Source: Lachnospiraceae bacterium (GTDB lineage Bacteria > Bacillota > Clostridia > Lachnospirales > Lachnospiraceae). From it: a stretch of 50,751 nucleotides of DNA. The stretch is from NCBI GenBank assembly GCA_021771755.1, contig JAETOL010000035.1, positions 1 to 50,751 on the forward strand, in the 5' to 3' direction. A program made the position numbers and the translations under genes. The notes under the pieces were generated by a model. The model had not been told where the DNA came from and ran no database searches. It worked only from the letters and a program-made list of their open reading frames with translations. Positions within the stretch are counted from its first letter, which is position 1, and each line of letters begins with the position of its first letter. Positions 34,808-44,443 of the stretch are shown here, in pieces.

Positions 34808-36013
34808 TTACACTTCCCTCTCTCTTAGCATAGAGAGGATCTTATCCAGAATGACATTGGCTGCATCCTCTTTGCTCATCCGCTCAAGTGACGCTTCCTC
34901 ATTCTGTGTAATCAGGGTCAGCACATTCGTATCTCCCTGGAAGCCGGCGCCTTCCACCTTCAGGTTATTGGCTGCCACCATATCCAGATGCTTCTTCTGA
35001 AGCTTGGCCCTGGAATTACCGATCATATTCTGTGTTTCCATGGAAAATCCACATAAAAACTGACCCGGACGTCTGTGTTCACCCAGATATTTCAGGATGT
35101 CGTCTGTTTTTTCCAGTTCAATGGTCAGTTCACTGTCGTGTTTTTTCATCTTTTCGTCTGCAACGTGAGAGGGGCGGTAATCCGCCACTGCGGCTGCTTT
35201 TATGATGATGTCCTGCTCTTCACTGACTGATGTGACTGCCTCAAACATGTCTCTCGCAGTGGTCACAGGAACAATCTTAACAAAGGGAGGTCTGGCTATG
35301 GTGCAGGGTCCTGTCACCAGTATCACCTCTGCTCCCCGGAGCATGGCTGCCCGTGCAATGGCATATCCCATCTTTCCCGAAGAGTGGTTGGTAATATAAC
35401 GGACCGGATCAATAGACTCCTGCGTAGGCCCGGCTGTCACAAGAAGCTTCTTGCCTGCAAGATCCTTTTCACAGGCAATTTCCCTCAAAATATATTGAAG
35501 AAGCACTTCCGGCTCCGGCATTTTGCCGGCTCCGGTATCTCCACATGCCAGATATCCCACCGCCGGGTCAATCACTCCGAAGCCATAATGCTCCAGAATT
35601 TTCAGATTGTCCTGGACAACAGGATTTTCATACATATTTGTATTCATTGCCGGAGAAATATATTTTTTACATTTACATGCCATAACGGTAGTTGTCAGCA
35701 TATCGTCCGCAATACCGTGTGCAAGCTTGCCGATCACATTGGCGCTTGCCGGAGCGATCATCACCACATCCGCCTGTTTGGCAAGAGATACATGCTCTAC
35801 CTGAAACTGAAAATTCCGGTCAAAGGTATCCACCAGGCATTTATTGCCGGTCAGTGACTCAAATGTGATCGGATTGATAAAATTCGTCGCGTTCTCCGTC
35901 ATCAGTACATGCACCTGTGCATGAAGCTTGTTCAGCGCACTGGCAAGATAGGCGATCTTATAGGCAGCGATACTTCCGGTAACGCCAAGAAGCACTGTTT
36001 TTCCTTTTAACAT
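34808..36013 (-). CDS. coaBC: Bifunctional phosphopantothenoylcysteine decarboxylase/synthetase CoaBC
   Basis: Joins cysteine to 4'-phosphopantothenate, then decarboxylates the product. The N-terminal CoaC flavoprotein domain has the histidine in VEHVSLAK, the PAMNTNMYENP motif and the cysteine in GYLACGDTGAGKMPEPE. The C-terminal CoaB domain begins at AGPTQESIDPVRYITNHSSGKMG. The 401-residue length is usual. GGAGGAGG precedes the ATG. It leads the operon with panT and coaX. Confidence 0.95.
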   Translation of the reverse strand: MLKGKTVLLGVTGSIAAYKIAYLASALNKLHAQVHVLMTENATNFINPITFESLTGNKCLVDTFDRNFQFQVEHVSLAKQADVVMIAPASANVIGKLAHGIADDMLTTTVMACKCKKYISPAMNTNMYENPVVQDNLKILEHYGFGVIDPAVGYLACGDTGAGKMPEPEVLLQYILREIACEKDLAGKKLLVTAGPTQESIDPVRYITNHSSGKMGYAIARAAMLRGAEVILVTGPCTIARPPFVKIVPVTTARDMFEAVTSVSEEQDIIIKAAAVADYRPSHVADEKMKKHDSELTIELEKTDDILKYLGEHRRPGQFLCGFSMETQNMIGNSRAKLQKKHLDMVAANNLKVEGAGFQGDTNVLTLITQNEEASLERMSKEDAANVILDKILSMLREREV

Positions 36014-36051
36014 TCCAGTTTCCTCCTCCGTTCTGTTCTGTTTCGCTTCCT

Positions 36052-36080
36052 ATTCTACCAATCTGATGTATGAATTGCAA
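36052..36080 (-). promoter_or_regulatory. coaBC operon promoter
   Basis: Minus-strand -35 TTGCAA (36075-36080), 17-bp spacer and -10 TAGAAT (36052-36057), 39 bp before coaBC. It lies within a loose inverted repeat (36063-36071 and 36108-36116) that spans from the end of thiC. Confidence 0.7.
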
Positions 36081-36112
36081 TGGTATTTTTCATGTGTTTA
36101 TGTTTTTATACA

Positions 36113-37417
36113 TCAGAGGATATCAATATATTCTCCGTTCAGAGCTTTATTCATACTGCGGACCGCGCAGAATTTTCCGCACATAGAACAACTGTCCTCA
36201 TGCTCCGGAGCCCGGTCATCCCGGATACTTCTGGCTGTCTCCGGATCAATGGAGCACTCCCACTGCTTCTCCCAGTCAAAGTTCCTTCTTGCATCTGCCA
36301 TGGCGTCATCCATATCTCTTGCATGAGGGACTTTTTTTGCAATATCTGCTGCATGGGCAGCGATTCTCGAAGCAATAATGCCCTGTTTTACATCCTCCAC
36401 ATTTGGAAGAGCAAGGTGCTCTGCCGGTGTCACATAGCAGAGAAAAGCAGCTCCTGCTGCTGCGGCTGCGGCACCGCCGATCGCCGCGGTAATATGGTCG
36501 TAGCCCGGAGCGATATCGGTAACGATGGGTCCCAGAACATAAAAAGGCGCTCCCATGCAGATCGTCTGCTGAAGTTTCATATTGGCCTCGATCTGATCCA
36601 GCGGCATATGTCCCGGTCCCTCTACCATCACCTGCACATCTTTTGCCCATGCACGTTTGGTCAGCTCGCCCAGGCGCACCAGTTCTTCAATCTGGCATAC
36701 GTCACTGGCATCTGCCAGACATCCCGGACGGCAGGCATCTCCAAGAGAGATCGTCACATCATATTCCCGGCAGATATCCAGAATCTCGTCATAATATTCA
36801 TAAAACGGATTTTCTTCTCCGGTCATGCTCATCCAGGCAAATACAAGAGAGCCGCCTCTGGATACAATATTCATTTTTCTTTTATGTGTACGGATCTGAT
36901 CAATCGTCTTTCTTGTGATTCCGCAGTGAAGAGTTACAAAATCCACACCGTCCTCGGCATGCAGGCGGATCACATCAATGAAGTCCTTTGCAGATAACGT
37001 AGAAAGATCTCTCTGATAATGGATCACGCTGTCATAAACAGGAACCGTGCCGATCATAGCCGGACATTCCCGGGTCAGCTTTCTTCGGAAAGGCTGGGTA
37101 TTTCCATGAGAGGAAAGATCCATGATCGCTTCTGCTCCCATATCCACGGCAGCCATTACCTTTTTCATCTCCACATCGTAATCCTTGCAGTCTCTGGATA
37201 CGCCAAGATTGACATTGATCTTGGTCCGCAGCATGGAACCTACTCCATTTGGATCGATGCAGGTATGGAGCCGATTGGCGCAGATCACTGCCTGGCCTTT
37301 TGCCACAAGATCACGGATTTCCTCCTCTGTACGGTATTCCTTTTCTGCTACAATTTTCATTTCCGGTGTGATGATACCGCGCTTTGCCGCGTCCATCTGT
37401 GTTGTATATTCTCTCAT
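36113..37417 (-). CDS. thiC: Phosphomethylpyrimidine synthase ThiC
   Basis: Radical-SAM enzyme that rearranges aminoimidazole ribotide to the thiamine pyrimidine HMP-P. It is the short clostridial form, 434 residues. The C-terminal cluster motif CSMCGKFC (CX2CX4C) and the [11 protein letters not shown] and MLRTKINVN segments are diagnostic. The ATG at 37417, after AAAGGA, is chosen over an upstream ATG at 37600 that would lie inside thiD. It is the last gene of the thiamine operon. Confidence 0.96.
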   Translation of the reverse strand: MREYTTQMDAAKRGIITPEMKIVAEKEYRTEEEIRDLVAKGQAVICANRLHTCIDPNGVGSMLRTKINVNLGVSRDCKDYDVEMKKVMAAVDMGAEAIMDLSSHGNTQPFRRKLTRECPAMIGTVPVYDSVIHYQRDLSTLSAKDFIDVIRLHAEDGVDFVTLHCGITRKTIDQIRTHKRKMNIVSRGGSLVFAWMSMTGEENPFYEYYDEILDICREYDVTISLGDACRPGCLADASDVCQIEELVRLGELTKRAWAKDVQVMVEGPGHMPLDQIEANMKLQQTICMGAPFYVLGPIVTDIAPGYDHITAAIGGAAAAAAGAAFLCYVTPAEHLALPNVEDVKQGIIASRIAAHAADIAKKVPHARDMDDAMADARRNFDWEKQWECSIDPETARSIRDDRAPEHEDSCSMCGKFCAVRSMNKALNGEYIDIL

Positions 37418-37440
37418 ATATTTTTCCTTTCGTCTGTTTC

Positions 37441-38229
37441 CTAAATCATCCGATATCCATGATCCAAAGGTCCGCTGCCTTTTCCCAGATCCAGATCCGA
37501 CTCCAATGCGCCGGAAATATATTCCTTTGCTTCCCTTACCGCATCTTCCATCGACATGCCCCTGGCAAGGGCGGAAGCGATTGCAGAGGACAGAGTACAC
37601 CCTGTTCCATGCGTATTGGGATTCTGAATCCTCCGCCCCGGAAACCAGGTGAGCCGCCCATTGGCATAAAGAAGGTCATCTGCATCACTGACACTGTGTC
37701 CTCCTTTTAAAAGAACGGCCCGGATACCGCGGATCCCCAGATGCAACGCGGCTGCTTCCATATCCTCTCTGTTTCTGATCTTCCTTCCCGTAAGCACCTC
37801 TGCTTCAGGAATATTAGGGGTGATCACTGCTGCCATGGGAAGCAGCTGTTCTTCCAGAATCGCTCTGGCTTCTTCTTTCATAAGAACCGATCCGCTGGTG
37901 GATACCATTACAGGATCCACTACAATTTTTTTTGCCCCGTAATGGCGAAGCCTGTCCACAATCACACGGATCAGCTGTCCGGAAGGAACCATGCCGATCT
38001 TTATGGCATCCGGATAAATATCTTCAAAAACAGCATCCAGCTGCTGCTGCAGAAATTCCGGAGAGACCTCCAGAATCGCTCTTACCCCCGTAGTGTTCTG
38101 AGCGGTCAGAGCGGTCACTGCACTCATGGCATAGACGCCGTTCATGATCATGGTCTTAATGTCTGCCTGGATCCCTGCTCCTCCGCTGGAGTCGCTTCCT
38201 GCGATGGTCAAAACCGTAGGGCGTTTCAT
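37441..38229 (-). CDS. thiD: Hydroxymethylpyrimidine/phosphomethylpyrimidine kinase ThiD
   Basis: Ribokinase-fold enzyme that phosphorylates HMP and HMP-P to HMP-PP for thiamine synthesis. [16 protein letters not shown] near the N-terminus and the late [12 protein letters not shown] anion-hole motif mark ThiD; 262 residues is normal. Its start overlaps the thiE stop (ATGA). thiC, which supplies its substrate, follows 23 bp later. Confidence 0.95.
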   Translation of the reverse strand: MKRPTVLTIAGSDSSGGAGIQADIKTMIMNGVYAMSAVTALTAQNTTGVRAILEVSPEFLQQQLDAVFEDIYPDAIKIGMVPSGQLIRVIVDRLRHYGAKKIVVDPVMVSTSGSVLMKEEARAILEEQLLPMAAVITPNIPEAEVLTGRKIRNREDMEAAALHLGIRGIRAVLLKGGHSVSDADDLLYANGRLTWFPGRRIQNPNTHGTGCTLSSAIASALARGMSMEDAVREAKEYISGALESDLDLGKGSGPLDHGYRMI

Positions 38230-38867
38230 AAGCTCACTACCTCCTGAATTTTTTTCTTTAATCCGGCTGTCTCCCTTTCAATATCGGAAGCGCCGAACAC
38301 AGCCGATACAAGCGCCATCCCGGCCATGCCGCCTCCCACAAGGGTTCCTGCATTTTCAGAGGTGATTCCTCCTATGGCAACTGCCGGAATTCTGACGGAG
38401 CTGCATATTTTTTTCAACTCCTCCGTCGTGATGCGAATGGCGTTTTTCTTGGTAGGAGACGGAAACACAGCTCCCACCCCAAGATAATCTGCGCCTTCTT
38501 TCTCGGCTCTCTGTGCCTGCTCTGTTGTTTTTGCAGTTGCTCCGATAATAAAATCCCCGGGTACCTGTTTTCGGATTTCCTTTACCGGCAGATCCTCCAT
38601 GCCTACATGGACTCCGTCTGCACCGCTTTTTAAGGCCACTTCCACATTGTCATTAATGATCAGCGCTGTTCCGTATCTATGGCAGAGAGCAGCCATTTCC
38701 CGGGCTTCTTTCAGAAAATCTTCCTGCGGCATGTTTTTTTCACGGAGCTGTATCAAGGTGGCGCCGCCTTTTAACGCTTCCTCCACCTGCCGGTATAAGG
38801 TTTTCTCTCCTGTCCATTTTCTGTCTGTCACTGCATAAAGCAGCAGCATTTCTTTGCTGAATTTCAT
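38226..38867 (-). CDS. thiE: Thiamine-phosphate synthase ThiE
   Basis: TIM-barrel enzyme that couples HMP-PP and thiazole phosphate into thiamine phosphate. The QLREKN, LIINDNVEVALKSGADGVHVG and GAVFPSPTKKNA segments contain the expected pyrophosphate- and thiazole-binding residues. It has 213 residues. The start is four bases after the tenI stop, and it overlaps thiD. It is clearly the real ThiE of the two related genes here. Confidence 0.95.
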   Translation of the reverse strand: MKFSKEMLLLYAVTDRKWTGEKTLYRQVEEALKGGATLIQLREKNMPQEDFLKEAREMAALCHRYGTALIINDNVEVALKSGADGVHVGMEDLPVKEIRKQVPGDFIIGATAKTTEQAQRAEKEGADYLGVGAVFPSPTKKNAIRITTEELKKICSSVRIPAVAIGGITSENAGTLVGGGMAGMALVSAVFGASDIERETAGLKKKIQEVVSL

Positions 38868-38871
38868 CTGT

Positions 38872-39483
38872 TCACTCCTTAAATCCTTCCAGATATTCTT
38901 TTGGATCCTCGCAGGTCATCAGCCCGCTCATCACACAGGCGCCTGCCGCTCCCGCCTGCCGTATCCTGCCCATATGAGCCGCTGTGATCCCTCCTATGGC
39001 ATAAACCGGAACCGAAACGCTCCGGCATACCTGTTCCAGAAAATCCATGCCTCTTCCAGGCAGTCCTTTTTTACAGTCAGTCTCAAAAACATGTCCGGCC
39101 GTAAGATAGCAGCATCCCATTTTTTCTGCAAGAACGGCATCCTCTGCCGAATGACAGGAAGCTCCCAGAATTCGGAACTTTTTTCGCTTCCCCGGTTCCA
39201 TCCCCATAAGAACAGAAAGAGGAAGATGAACGCTGTCACATTCCAGCTCCAGAGCCGTTTCATAAAAGCTGTGAAGGATACACGGAGTTCCCTGTTTCCG
39301 GCAGATGTTTAACACCTGTTCTGCAAGACTTCTATATTCCTCCTCCGAGAGATCCTTTTCTCTGAGAATGATCCCCGCAGGATTTGCTGCTGCGATCCGT
39401 TCGATCCGGCTGAGAAAGTCTTCTCTGCACAGCTTTCTGTTTGTCACAGAAAGGATCGGTATTTCTTTCTTATACATAAACAT
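38872..39483 (-). CDS. tenI: Thiazole tautomerase TenI
   Basis: ThiE-like TIM-barrel protein of 203 residues that instead resembles Bacillus TenI, which aromatises the ThiG product to the carboxythiazole phosphate that ThiE uses. The segment GHVFETDCKKGLPGRG (130-145) matches the TenI active-site loop and places the catalytic histidine at residue 131. The ThiE residues in the LIIND and GADGVH positions are replaced (CILHS, CDSVH). It sits between thiH and thiE and overlaps thiH by 14 bases. Confidence 0.85.
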   Translation of the reverse strand: MFMYKKEIPILSVTNRKLCREDFLSRIERIAAANPAGIILREKDLSEEEYRSLAEQVLNICRKQGTPCILHSFYETALELECDSVHLPLSVLMGMEPGKRKKFRILGASCHSAEDAVLAEKMGCCYLTAGHVFETDCKKGLPGRGMDFLEQVCRSVSVPVYAIGGITAAHMGRIRQAGAAGACVMSGLMTCEDPKEYLEGFKE

Positions 39484-40723
39484 AATCGTTCAGCACCGGC
39501 TGAAGTCCTTCCTCCTCAATGTCCTGATACATATCATCCAGACTTCTGCCGTCATCAATCTCAAACTGTTCGTCTCCGGATATCTCCTGAGAATCTTTTC
39601 CACTGTACTTCTTTTCATGATCCCCGATGCCGGTAGAAACGCCTGCCGACACCTTTGTGGCTGCAATTTTTACAATGCCGTTGCGAAACTGTGCACTTTC
39701 TCTTGAGGATACGGTGATCCCTGCAAACGGCAGAAAAATACGATAGGCGCAGATGATCTGGCAAAGCTGTCTTTCATGAACATCCAGAGGATTGATCTTG
39801 TCGTTGTTGATGATCGGACGAAGTCTCGGACAGGAAAGGGAAATTTCTGCATGAGGATACTTTTTCTGAAGAAAACAGGCATGAAGTCCGGTTGCCAGTG
39901 CATCCTTCCGAAAATCCGAAAGACCCAGAAGAGCCGAAAACGCCACTCCTCTCATGCCTCCACGAAGCGCCCTCTCCTGTGCGTCAAACCGATAGGGCCA
40001 CACTCTTTTGTGTCCCATAAGGTGAAGAGTCTCATACTTATCTGCATCATACGTCTCCTGAAAAACAGTTACATAATCTGCACCGCACTGATGAAGATAT
40101 GCATATTCCTCTGTGTTTACCGGATAGATTTCCAGACCTACCATACGGAAGTATTTCCGTGCCAGCGCACATGCCTCGCCAATATACTTTACATCGCTCT
40201 GGCTGCGGCTCTCCCCGGTCAGGATCAGGATCTCTTCCATTCCGCTGTCTGCGATCACCTTCATTTCTTTTTCAATCTGTTCCATGGACAGCTTCATCCG
40301 GTTGATATGGTTGTAACAGTTGAAGCCACAGTAAACGCAGTAATTTTCACAATAGTTTGCAATATATAAAGGAGTAAAAAAATATACCGTATTTCCAAAA
40401 TGTCTGCTGGTCACACGGCTTGCCTTCTGTGCCATTTTTTCAAGAAATGGTTCTGCCGCAGGAGAAAGCAGAGCCTTGAAATCTTCCACAGAACAGCTTT
40501 CATGCTCCAGAGCCGCTTTTACATCCGCAGCAGTATATCGGGTGTAATCGTACTCTTCCATCTGATTTATGACATTCTCACATACGTCTGACTGGATTTT
40601 TTCCATGCCCGGAAGATATTCCATATGATTTTTCCGAAAAGACGGATCTGTTTCCAGACGGTGCTTTTTTTCCAACGCTTTTTCTGAAAGAAATTCAGAA
40701 TCTATAAAAAACTGATTTTCCAT
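39470..40723 (-). CDS. thiH: 2-iminoacetate synthase ThiH
   Basis: Radical-SAM tyrosine lyase that makes dehydroglycine for the anaerobic thiazole route. The CX3CX2C motif is at Cys125, Cys129 and Cys132. The protein has 417 residues, longer than the E. coli enzyme, with an acidic C-terminal tail (EEEGLQPVL near the end). It is related to HydG, also encoded in this window. It follows thiG by 11 bp. Use of ThiH rather than the oxidase ThiO fits an anaerobe. Confidence 0.95.
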   Translation of the reverse strand: MENQFFIDSEFLSEKALEKKHRLETDPSFRKNHMEYLPGMEKIQSDVCENVINQMEEYDYTRYTAADVKAALEHESCSVEDFKALLSPAAEPFLEKMAQKASRVTSRHFGNTVYFFTPLYIANYCENYCVYCGFNCYNHINRMKLSMEQIEKEMKVIADSGMEEILILTGESRSQSDVKYIGEACALARKYFRMVGLEIYPVNTEEYAYLHQCGADYVTVFQETYDADKYETLHLMGHKRVWPYRFDAQERALRGGMRGVAFSALLGLSDFRKDALATGLHACFLQKKYPHAEISLSCPRLRPIINNDKINPLDVHERQLCQIICAYRIFLPFAGITVSSRESAQFRNGIVKIAATKVSAGVSTGIGDHEKKYSGKDSQEISGDEQFEIDDGRSLDDMYQDIEEEGLQPVLNDYVYV

Positions 40724-40734
40724 ACTTCCACCCC

Positions 40735-41505
40735 TTAATCTCTGAGAAATCCTGTCAGTGGGTCGGAAGCGGAACCACCTCTGGTAAGTACTCTTCCAAG
40801 TCCGGAAAGGTATGCCTTCCGTCCTGCTTCGATCGCCTGACGAAATGCAGCTGCCATCAGCGGCAGATCTCCGGCTGTGGCAAGTGCCGTATTTGCCATA
40901 ATGGCTGCTGCCCCCATTTCCATTGCCTCACAGGCCTGGGAGGGCTTTCCGATCCCTGCATCTACAATAATAGGAAGGTCGATCTCATCTACCAGGATCT
41001 GGATGAAATCTCTGGTCGCAAGGCCTTTATTGGATCCGATGGGAGCTGCCAGAGGCATAACTGCCGCCGCTCCTGCATTCACCAGGTCGCGGGCTGCATA
41101 CAGATCCGGATACATATATGGAAGCACCACAAATCCTTTCTTCGCAAGCATCTCTGTGGCACGGATCGTCTCCTGATTGTCCGGAAGCAGATATTTGGAG
41201 TCTCTCATAATCTCGATCTTTACAAAATTTCCACAGCCCAGTTCTCTTGCAAGACAGGCGATACGGACTGCCTCCTCTGCCGTTCTTGCTCCGCTGGTAT
41301 TCGGAAGGAGCGTGACGCCTTCCGGAATATAATCCAGAATGTTCTCCTGTTCCTTTGTATTTGCACGACGGACTGCCAGAGTAATGACCTCTGCCCCCGC
41401 ATCCCTGACAGCTGCTTCAATCAGCTTCAGGGAGTATTTTCCCGATCCCAGGATAAACCGGGAATGAAACTCATGTCCTCCGATGATCAGTTTATCTTCA
41501 TTCAT
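40735..41505 (-). CDS. thiG: Thiazole synthase ThiG
   Basis: TIM-barrel enzyme that assembles the thiazole ring from deoxyxylulose phosphate, dehydroglycine and ThiS thiocarboxylate. [10 protein letters not shown], the [14 protein letters not shown] segment, the Schiff-base lysine region FVKIEIM and [19 protein letters not shown] are all family motifs. At 256 residues it is full-length. AGGAG precedes the ATG. It is flanked by thiF and thiH as usual. Confidence 0.96.
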   Translation of the reverse strand: MNEDKLIIGGHEFHSRFILGSGKYSLKLIEAAVRDAGAEVITLAVRRANTKEQENILDYIPEGVTLLPNTSGARTAEEAVRIACLARELGCGNFVKIEIMRDSKYLLPDNQETIRATEMLAKKGFVVLPYMYPDLYAARDLVNAGAAAVMPLAAPIGSNKGLATRDFIQILVDEIDLPIIVDAGIGKPSQACEAMEMGAAAIMANTALATAGDLPLMAAAFRQAIEAGRKAYLSGLGRVLTRGGSASDPLTGFLRD

Positions 41506-41558
41506 AATGTTTTCTCCTTTTCCTGCATATTTTATACATTTGTGTCGGATTTCGCCTC

Positions 41559-42194
41559 TTACGCATCATATCTTCCAGCCAGGATCCGCAGAACCATATG
41601 TGCCTGATGGGCCGCACAAAGCATCACTCTGGCAGAAACCAGACCCATTCCGTCTGTCACCTCACTGACACCGTCTCCACAAAGATAAAAATGGTCCGTA
41701 ATCTTTCGGGTACAGATGATATTTCCGCTTTCAAGACCGGCCATTCCGGAAGCTGCCACCAGGTATTTTTCTTTCATAAGACTGAGCACCGTATCTGTCA
41801 GCAGAGCCTTACTTTCCGGATCGTCAAAAGCTTCACAGACAATATCAGCTTCTTTCAAAAGCTCCGGAATGTTTTTTTCTGTCAGCTTCTCACAGAAAGT
41901 TTCTGTCTGTACATAGGGAGCGATCTCTTTCAGGTTTCTCTTTAACGCCTCTGTCTTATCCAACCCGATCTGGTCTGCCTTATACTGCTGCCGGTTCAGA
42001 TTCGTGATCTCTACTTTGTCAAAATCTATCAGGATCAGTCTGCCGATCCCTACGCGGGCAAGGGCAAAGGCAATATGGGATCCAAGGCCGCCCAGACCAC
42101 AGACCGCCACCGAAGCCGAAGCGAAGCGTTTCTGCAGTTCTTTTCCATGGCGCTCTTCAAGCGCTCTGTACATGGCTTCTTCTGTCGGTATCAT
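41559..42194 (-). CDS. thiF: Sulfur carrier protein ThiS adenylyltransferase ThiF (short, family 2)
   Basis: E1-like enzyme that adenylates the ThiS C-terminus. The [19 protein letters not shown] nucleotide loop and the [17 protein letters not shown] segment are intact. At 211 residues it is the short family-2 form, without the extended C-terminal zinc region of E. coli ThiF. The ATG at 42194 is chosen because GGGAGGAGG, encoded in the end of thiS, lies just upstream. It begins one base after the thiS stop. Confidence 0.92.
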   Translation of the reverse strand: MIPTEEAMYRALEERHGKELQKRFASASVAVCGLGGLGSHIAFALARVGIGRLILIDFDKVEITNLNRQQYKADQIGLDKTEALKRNLKEIAPYVQTETFCEKLTEKNIPELLKEADIVCEAFDDPESKALLTDTVLSLMKEKYLVAASGMAGLESGNIICTRKITDHFYLCGDGVSEVTDGMGLVSARVMLCAAHQAHMVLRILAGRYDA

Positions 42195-42195
42195 T

Positions 42196-42390
42196 TCAGC
42201 CTCCTCCCACAAAACTGACTACTTCTACTGCATCCCCCTCGTTCAGAACCGTATGATCATATTCCGCCTTCGGGATGATCTCTCCATTTCTCTCCACTGC
42301 CACCCGGGTTCTGCAGTATCCTGCCTTCTCTAAATATTCTGCTACAGTCTGTCCTGCCACAGCCTGTTCTTCTCCGTTGATCTTTACCAA
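42196..42390 (-). CDS. thiS: Sulfur carrier protein ThiS
   Basis: Ubiquitin-fold sulfur carrier of 64 residues ending in VGGG; family members normally end in Gly-Gly, so this one carries one extra glycine by my reading. The TTG at 42390 follows AGAGGTG and gives MVKINGEEQ, the expected N-terminus. It is the first gene of the thiamine operon, directly behind the TPP riboswitch terminator. Confidence 0.93.
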   Translation of the reverse strand: MVKINGEEQAVAGQTVAEYLEKAGYCRTRVAVERNGEIIPKAEYDHTVLNEGDAVEVVSFVGGG

Positions 42391-42448
42391 AATTTCACCT
42401 CTTTTCCTAATGAGCCCTGACTGTCCTGCCTTTTTTTGAAAACAAAAA

Positions 42449-42482
42449 AACGGGAACTACCATTTTCGGTAATTTCCCGTTA
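42449..42482 (-). terminator. TPP riboswitch terminator
   Basis: On the minus strand AACGGGAA and TTACC pair with GGTA and TTCCCGTT, with one internal mismatch, followed by seven Ts. It lies between the TPP aptamer and thiS and is the probable expression platform. Confidence 0.88.
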
Positions 42483-42499
42483 TACATACACTTATGCTC

Positions 42500-42584
42500 A
42501 GGCATCCCTACGTTGGCATTATCCAAATCAGGTTATCGGTCGAAGGTCATACCTTCCTCTCAGCCTGTCATACAAGCTCCCGTC
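42500..42584 (-). ncRNA. TPP riboswitch (THI element)
   Basis: On the minus strand the 5' end ACGGGAGCTT (42583-42574), the GGCTGAGAGG segment, GACC, CCTGATTTGGATAATGCCA and CGTAGGGA are the textbook conserved blocks in the right order. With the adjacent terminator it should switch off the thi operon when thiamine pyrophosphate is abundant. This and its promoter account for most of the 42391-42714 gap. Confidence 0.97.
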
Positions 42585-42608
42585 TGCTTCATTTAATTTT
42601 CGTTTTTT

Positions 42609-42637
42609 ATTATATACTTTTGCACGGTAAAAGACAA
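42609..42637 (-). promoter_or_regulatory. thi operon promoter
   Basis: Minus-strand -35 TTGTCT (42632-42637), 17-bp spacer and -10 TATAAT (42609-42614), about 20 nt before the TPP aptamer. Confidence 0.78.
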
Positions 42638-42650
42638 GAGTTTTTTACAA

Positions 42651-42679
42651 TTGACCTGAAAGCGGTTTTTTCTTATAAT
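42651..42679 (+). promoter_or_regulatory. M42 peptidase-mnmM promoter
   Basis: -35 TTGACC (42651-42656), 17-bp spacer and -10 TATAAT (42674-42679), 36 bp before the peptidase start and back to back with the thi promoter. Confidence 0.78.
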
Positions 42680-42714
42680 AATGACAGATTATCATTTCAA
42701 AAAGGAGCAACAAC

Positions 42715-43767
42715 ATGAAAGACTATACCGAATATATCCTGGAACAGGCACAGAAGCTTCTGTCCATTGACAGTCCCTCCGGCTACACCAGAAATGTAAC
42801 CGACTGGCTTCTGGAAACTTACAGCGAAATGGGTTATCAGCCTCAACGTACTGCAAAAGGCGGCGTACTGGTACAGATCTCAGAAGGAGCAGCCTCTCCT
42901 TCTGAGGATCCCGCAGAAGGTCCGATCCTTCTTACCGGTCATGTGGACACACTGGGCGCCATGGTTTCCTCCATCACCGATCAGGGAACGCTAAAGCTGA
43001 CTCCGTTAGGAGGCATGAATCCTAATAATGCCGAAACGGAAAACTGCCGGATCATCACCAGAGAGGGAAAAACCTACACCGGAACCTTCCAGTTATGCAA
43101 TGCTTCTATCCATGTAAACGGAGAATACAACGATACCAAGCGTACCTACAAAGATATGGAGGTACTTCTGGATGAGCTGGTGTCCACCAAAGAGGAAGTC
43201 AAAGCTCTTGGGATTATGACCGGAGATATTGTATGCTTTGATCCGAGGACAGTCATCACTCCTTCCGGATTTATCAAAAGCCGTTTTCTGGATGACAAGC
43301 TGAGTACTGCGATTCTCATCGGCTATGCAAAATATCTGAAGGATGAAAAGATCACTCCTTCCCGCCGGATCTATCAGCATATCACTGTTTTTGAAGAAGT
43401 GGGCCACGGCGGCTGCGGTTCTGTTCCGGCAGATGTAACAGAAATGCTGGCTGTGGATATGGGCTGTGTTGGAGAAGGACTGGAATGTACGGAATGTCAG
43501 GTTTCCATCTGTGCAAAAGACAGCCGGGGACCTTCTCATTATGATGTGGTTTCCGCTCTCATTCAGGCTGCACGAAAGGCTGAGGTGGATTTTGCAGTAG
43601 ACGTATACCCTTACTATGGATCCGATGTGGATGCTGCTCTAAGTGCAGGAGTGGACGCCCGTCACTGTCTGATCGGCCCCGGTGTTTATGCCTCCCATGG
43701 ATACGAAAGGAGCCACAAAAAAGGGGTAAAAAATACCTTCGACCTGTTAAAGAGCTATCTTGGATAA
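42715..43767 (+). CDS. M42-family metallopeptidase
   Basis: Cytoplasmic aminopeptidase-like enzyme with a two-metal site, 350 residues. LLTGHVDTLGAMV holds the first histidine and aspartate ligands. The IKSRFLDDK segment supplies the bridging aspartate, and FEEVGHGGCG holds the catalytic and metal-binding glutamates. The arrangement fits FrvX/PepA-like M42 peptidases. AAAGGAG precedes the ATG. It precedes mnmM by 24 bp in a short operon. The physiological peptide substrate is unknown. Confidence 0.88.
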   Translation: MKDYTEYILEQAQKLLSIDSPSGYTRNVTDWLLETYSEMGYQPQRTAKGGVLVQISEGAASPSEDPAEGPILLTGHVDTLGAMVSSITDQGTLKLTPLGGMNPNNAETENCRIITREGKTYTGTFQLCNASIHVNGEYNDTKRTYKDMEVLLDELVSTKEEVKALGIMTGDIVCFDPRTVITPSGFIKSRFLDDKLSTAILIGYAKYLKDEKITPSRRIYQHITVFEEVGHGGCGSVPADVTEMLAVDMGCVGEGLECTECQVSICAKDSRGPSHYDVVSALIQAARKAEVDFAVDVYPYYGSDVDAALSAGVDARHCLIGPGVYASHGYERSHKKGVKNTFDLLKSYLG

Positions 43768-43791
43768 ATTCAGCGAAAGGAGGCCTCGATC

Positions 43792-44355
43792 ATGGATTCC
43801 TGTCAGATCACACAATGGTGCTCCCGTTTTATCAAAGAGCAGGTAAAACCGGGGGATCTCTGTATTGATGCCACCATGGGAAACGGAAACGACACCCTGC
43901 TTTTGAGCACTCTCTGCGGAGAAAAAGGCCGGGTACTGGCTTTTGATATCCAAAAGCAGGCTCTCATCCAAACCAGAAAACGGCTGGCGGAAGCCGCAGC
44001 ACCAGATAACTTCTCTCTGTTTCTGGACTCTCATGTAAACATAAGCCGCTATGCCGCCCCGGAATCTGTCAGCTGCATCGTATTTAATCTTGGTTATCTT
44101 CCCGGCGGCGATCATGCTCTGGCAACAAAGGGAGAAACCAGTATCGAAGCTCTGGAACAGAGTCTTTCCCTCTTACAAAAAGGCGGTATTGTTTCTCTTT
44201 GTATCTACAGCGGAGGAGACTCCGGCTTTCAGGAAAGAGATCTGGTATTAAACTGGCTGAAAACTCTGGATCCCGGAAAATATCTGGTGATCCGGAGCGA
44301 TTACTTCAACCGTCCCAATCACCCTCCGATCCCGGTACTGATCATCCGTCTGTAG
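43792..44355 (+). CDS. mnmM: tRNA U34 mnm5s2U-type methyltransferase MnmM (YtqB)
   Basis: SAM-dependent methyltransferase of 187 residues, the size of the Firmicute YtqB family, recently assigned as MnmM, which finishes mnm5(s2)U at tRNA wobble position 34. The SAM loop IDATMGNGNDTLLL and the FNLGYLPGGDH motif are characteristic. The C-terminus has FNRPNHPPIPVLI, also conserved in the family. AAAGGAGG precedes the ATG. The transcript ends at the 44385-44425 terminator. Confidence 0.85.
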   Translation: MDSCQITQWCSRFIKEQVKPGDLCIDATMGNGNDTLLLSTLCGEKGRVLAFDIQKQALIQTRKRLAEAAAPDNFSLFLDSHVNISRYAAPESVSCIVFNLGYLPGGDHALATKGETSIEALEQSLSLLQKGGIVSLCIYSGGDSGFQERDLVLNWLKTLDPGKYLVIRSDYFNRPNHPPIPVLIIRL

Positions 44356-44384
44356 TATAGATTCCATCTGAACAGAAATTTTAC

Positions 44385-44425
44385 AAAAAAATCCCCTGCC
44401 CGGTATTCCAGGCAGAGGATTTTTT
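44385..44425. terminator. Bidirectional terminator between mnmM and the cyclophilin gene
   Basis: AAAAAAATCCCCTGCC and GGCAGAGGATTTTTT pair, with one bulge, around a short loop; A and T runs on each side let it work on both strands. Confidence 0.85.
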
Positions 44426-44443
44426 ATCTTCTTTTTCTTCACA

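Noticed and set aside
38872..39483. A second, redundant ThiE
   Set aside because: The ThiE substrate-binding residues are replaced, and the GHVFETDCKKG loop is that of TenI thiazole tautomerase, so it is called tenI.
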